A DNA stretch of 64,000 bases from Mycobacterium sp. (lineage in GTDB: Bacteria; Actinomycetota; Actinomycetes; Mycobacteriales; Mycobacteriaceae), in assembly GCF_029961025.1 (NCBI RefSeq), contig NZ_JASBVP010000002.1:62001-126000 (forward strand), written 5' to 3'. The notes beneath the pieces are model-generated. The model made no database searches. It saw only the letters and a program-made list of their open reading frames with translations, and was not told the origin of the DNA. Shown piece after piece: positions 63,078 to 64,000 of the stretch (position 1 is the stretch's first letter; each line of letters opens with the position of its first letter). A program made the position numbers and the translations under genes.

Positions 63078-64000
63078 GTGGCCAGGACACCGGTGTGCGT
63101 ACTCGGGTTGGGTCTGATCGGCGGCTCCATCATGCGGGCCGCCGCCGCGGCGGGCCGAGAGGTCTTCGGCTACAACCGCTCGGTGGAAGGCGCCCAGGCG
63201 GCCCGATCCGACGGCTTTGATGCCACCACGGACATCGGCGAGGCCCTGCTCCGCGCCGCCCGCAGCGGAGCGCTGATCGTGCTCGCGGTTCCGATGCCGG
63301 CGGTGCCGGCCATGCTCGCGCGTGTCCGCGAGTCGGCCCCCGACTGTCCGCTGACGGACGTCACCAGCGTCAAAACCCCGGTACTCAAGGAGGTCGTCGC
63401 CGCCGGTTTGCAAGCCCGGTTTGTCGGCGGTCACCCGATGGCGGGCACCGCGCACTCGGGTTGGTCGGCCGGGCACGCCGGATTGTTCTCCGGAGCTCCC
63501 TGGGTGCTCAGTGTGGATGATCACGTTGACGCCGCCGTGTGGTCGATGGTGATGACCTTGGCGCTGGATTGCGGGGCGCTGGTGGTGCCGGCCCGATCCG
63601 ACGAGCACGACGCGGCCGCAGCCGCCATCTCGCACCTGCCGCACCTGCTGGCCGAGGCGCTGGCCATCACCGCGGCCGAGGTACCGCTGGCCTTCGCGCT
63701 GGCCGCCGGATCTTTCCGCGACGGCACCCGGGTCGCGGCCAGCCCACCCGATCTGGTACGGGCGATGTGTGAAGGCAACGCCGCGCAACTGCTGCCGAAA
63801 CTCGATCGGGTCATCGGGCTGCTGCGCCATGCCCGTGATTCGCTGGCCGGAAACGGCTCGCTCGCAGAGCTTGTCGAAGCGGGCCATGCCGCGCGAACCC
63901 GCTACCACAGCTTCCCACGGACCGACATCATCACCGTGGTCATCGGTGCGCCCAACTGGCGCGAGGAGCTGGCGGCCGCGGGCCGGGCCGGCGGGGTGAT
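63078..64000 (+). CDS. tyrA: prephenate dehydrogenase (cut by window edge)
   Basis: From GTG 63078 (ACAGG upstream) the frame runs to the window end. NAD-binding [40 protein letters not shown] with catalytic His; [13 protein letters not shown] and [11 protein letters not shown] are PDH family signatures. It makes 4-hydroxyphenylpyruvate for tyrosine. It is divergent from the tadA operon with a 183-bp shared promoter region. Confidence 0.94.
   Translation, partial: MARTPVCVLGLGLIGGSIMRAAAAAGREVFGYNRSVEGAQAARSDGFDATTDIGEALLRAARSGALIVLAVPMPAVPAMLARVRESAPDCPLTDVTSVKTPVLKEVVAAGLQARFVGGHPMAGTAHSGWSAGHAGLFSGAPWVLSVDDHVDAAVWSMVMTLALDCGALVVPARSDEHDAAAAAISHLPHLLAEALAITAAEVPLAFALAAGSFRDGTRVAASPPDLVRAMCEGNAAQLLPKLDRVIGLLRHARDSLAGNGSLAELVEAGHAARTRYHSFPRTDIITVVIGAPNWREELAAAGRAGGV

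Overview
The window is high-GC actinobacterial chromosome from a slow-growing Mycobacterium. It is not M. tuberculosis itself. The gene order matches, from memory of that genome, two blocks: Rv3716c-Rv3724 (ybaB, ami1, SRPBCC protein, FAD oxidoreductase, cyclopropane-synthase-like methyltransferase, dnaX, aspartate aminotransferase, SRP RNA, tRNA-Ser, membrane protein, cutinase) at 1-10.1 kb, and Rv3730c-Rv3734c plus Rv3752c-Rv3754 (LigD-like polymerase, ligC, NUDIX, tgs2, tRNA-Ser, tadA, tadA partner, tyrA) at 56.6-64 kb. No database search was possible; Rv numbers are recollections used for orientation.

Two integrated elements interrupt this backbone. Element 1 (12482-25952, 13.5 kb) lies between a complete tRNA-Arg(CCT) gene and an exact 47-bp copy of that tRNA's 3' part. 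It carries a tyrosine integrase, an excisionase-like gene, an FtsK/SpoIIIE-type transfer ATPase, an endonuclease VII-like protein, several small membrane or unknown proteins, and a rolling-circle replication initiator. That is the gene set of an actinobacterial integrative and conjugative element (AICE, pSAM2 type). It has been invaded by an IS1634-family element, which made a 44-bp target duplication and split a gene, and it holds remnants of an IS3 element and of a DUF6431/transposase pair.

Element 2 (33389-56682, 23.3 kb) is bounded by an exact 42-bp direct repeat. The repeat is the coding sequence for the C-terminus of the LigD-like polymerase gene. The element has therefore inserted into a protein-coding gene: it gave the gene a new tail, and it left the original tail 23 kb away, next to a methyltransferase whose stop codon overlaps the old one. 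The right-hand module of element 2 is a compact minus-strand cluster: tyrosine integrase, zinc-ribbon protein, two small proteins (one HARP-like), a short ORF and a divergent family-A-polymerase-like protein. Further left are a winged-helix protein with an excisionase-like gene, small secreted proteins, IS debris, a serine recombinase, a PD-(D/E)XK nuclease-like protein, a Ser/Thr kinase with a G8 tract between two tandem sensor domains, and a DUF2637/XRE pair with a palindromic operator.

Between the elements (26-33.4 kb) is a stress-related accessory block: a DUF732 protein, a proteasome activator (Bpa) paralogue, sulfurtransferase SseB, a four-gene operon dnaK-dnaJ-cbpM-thioredoxin 2 with a possible DosR-like site upstream, and a methyltransferase. 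The most novel material is the replication/integration module of element 2, the capture of a coding attB, the mycobacterial AICE and the potentially switchable kinase.
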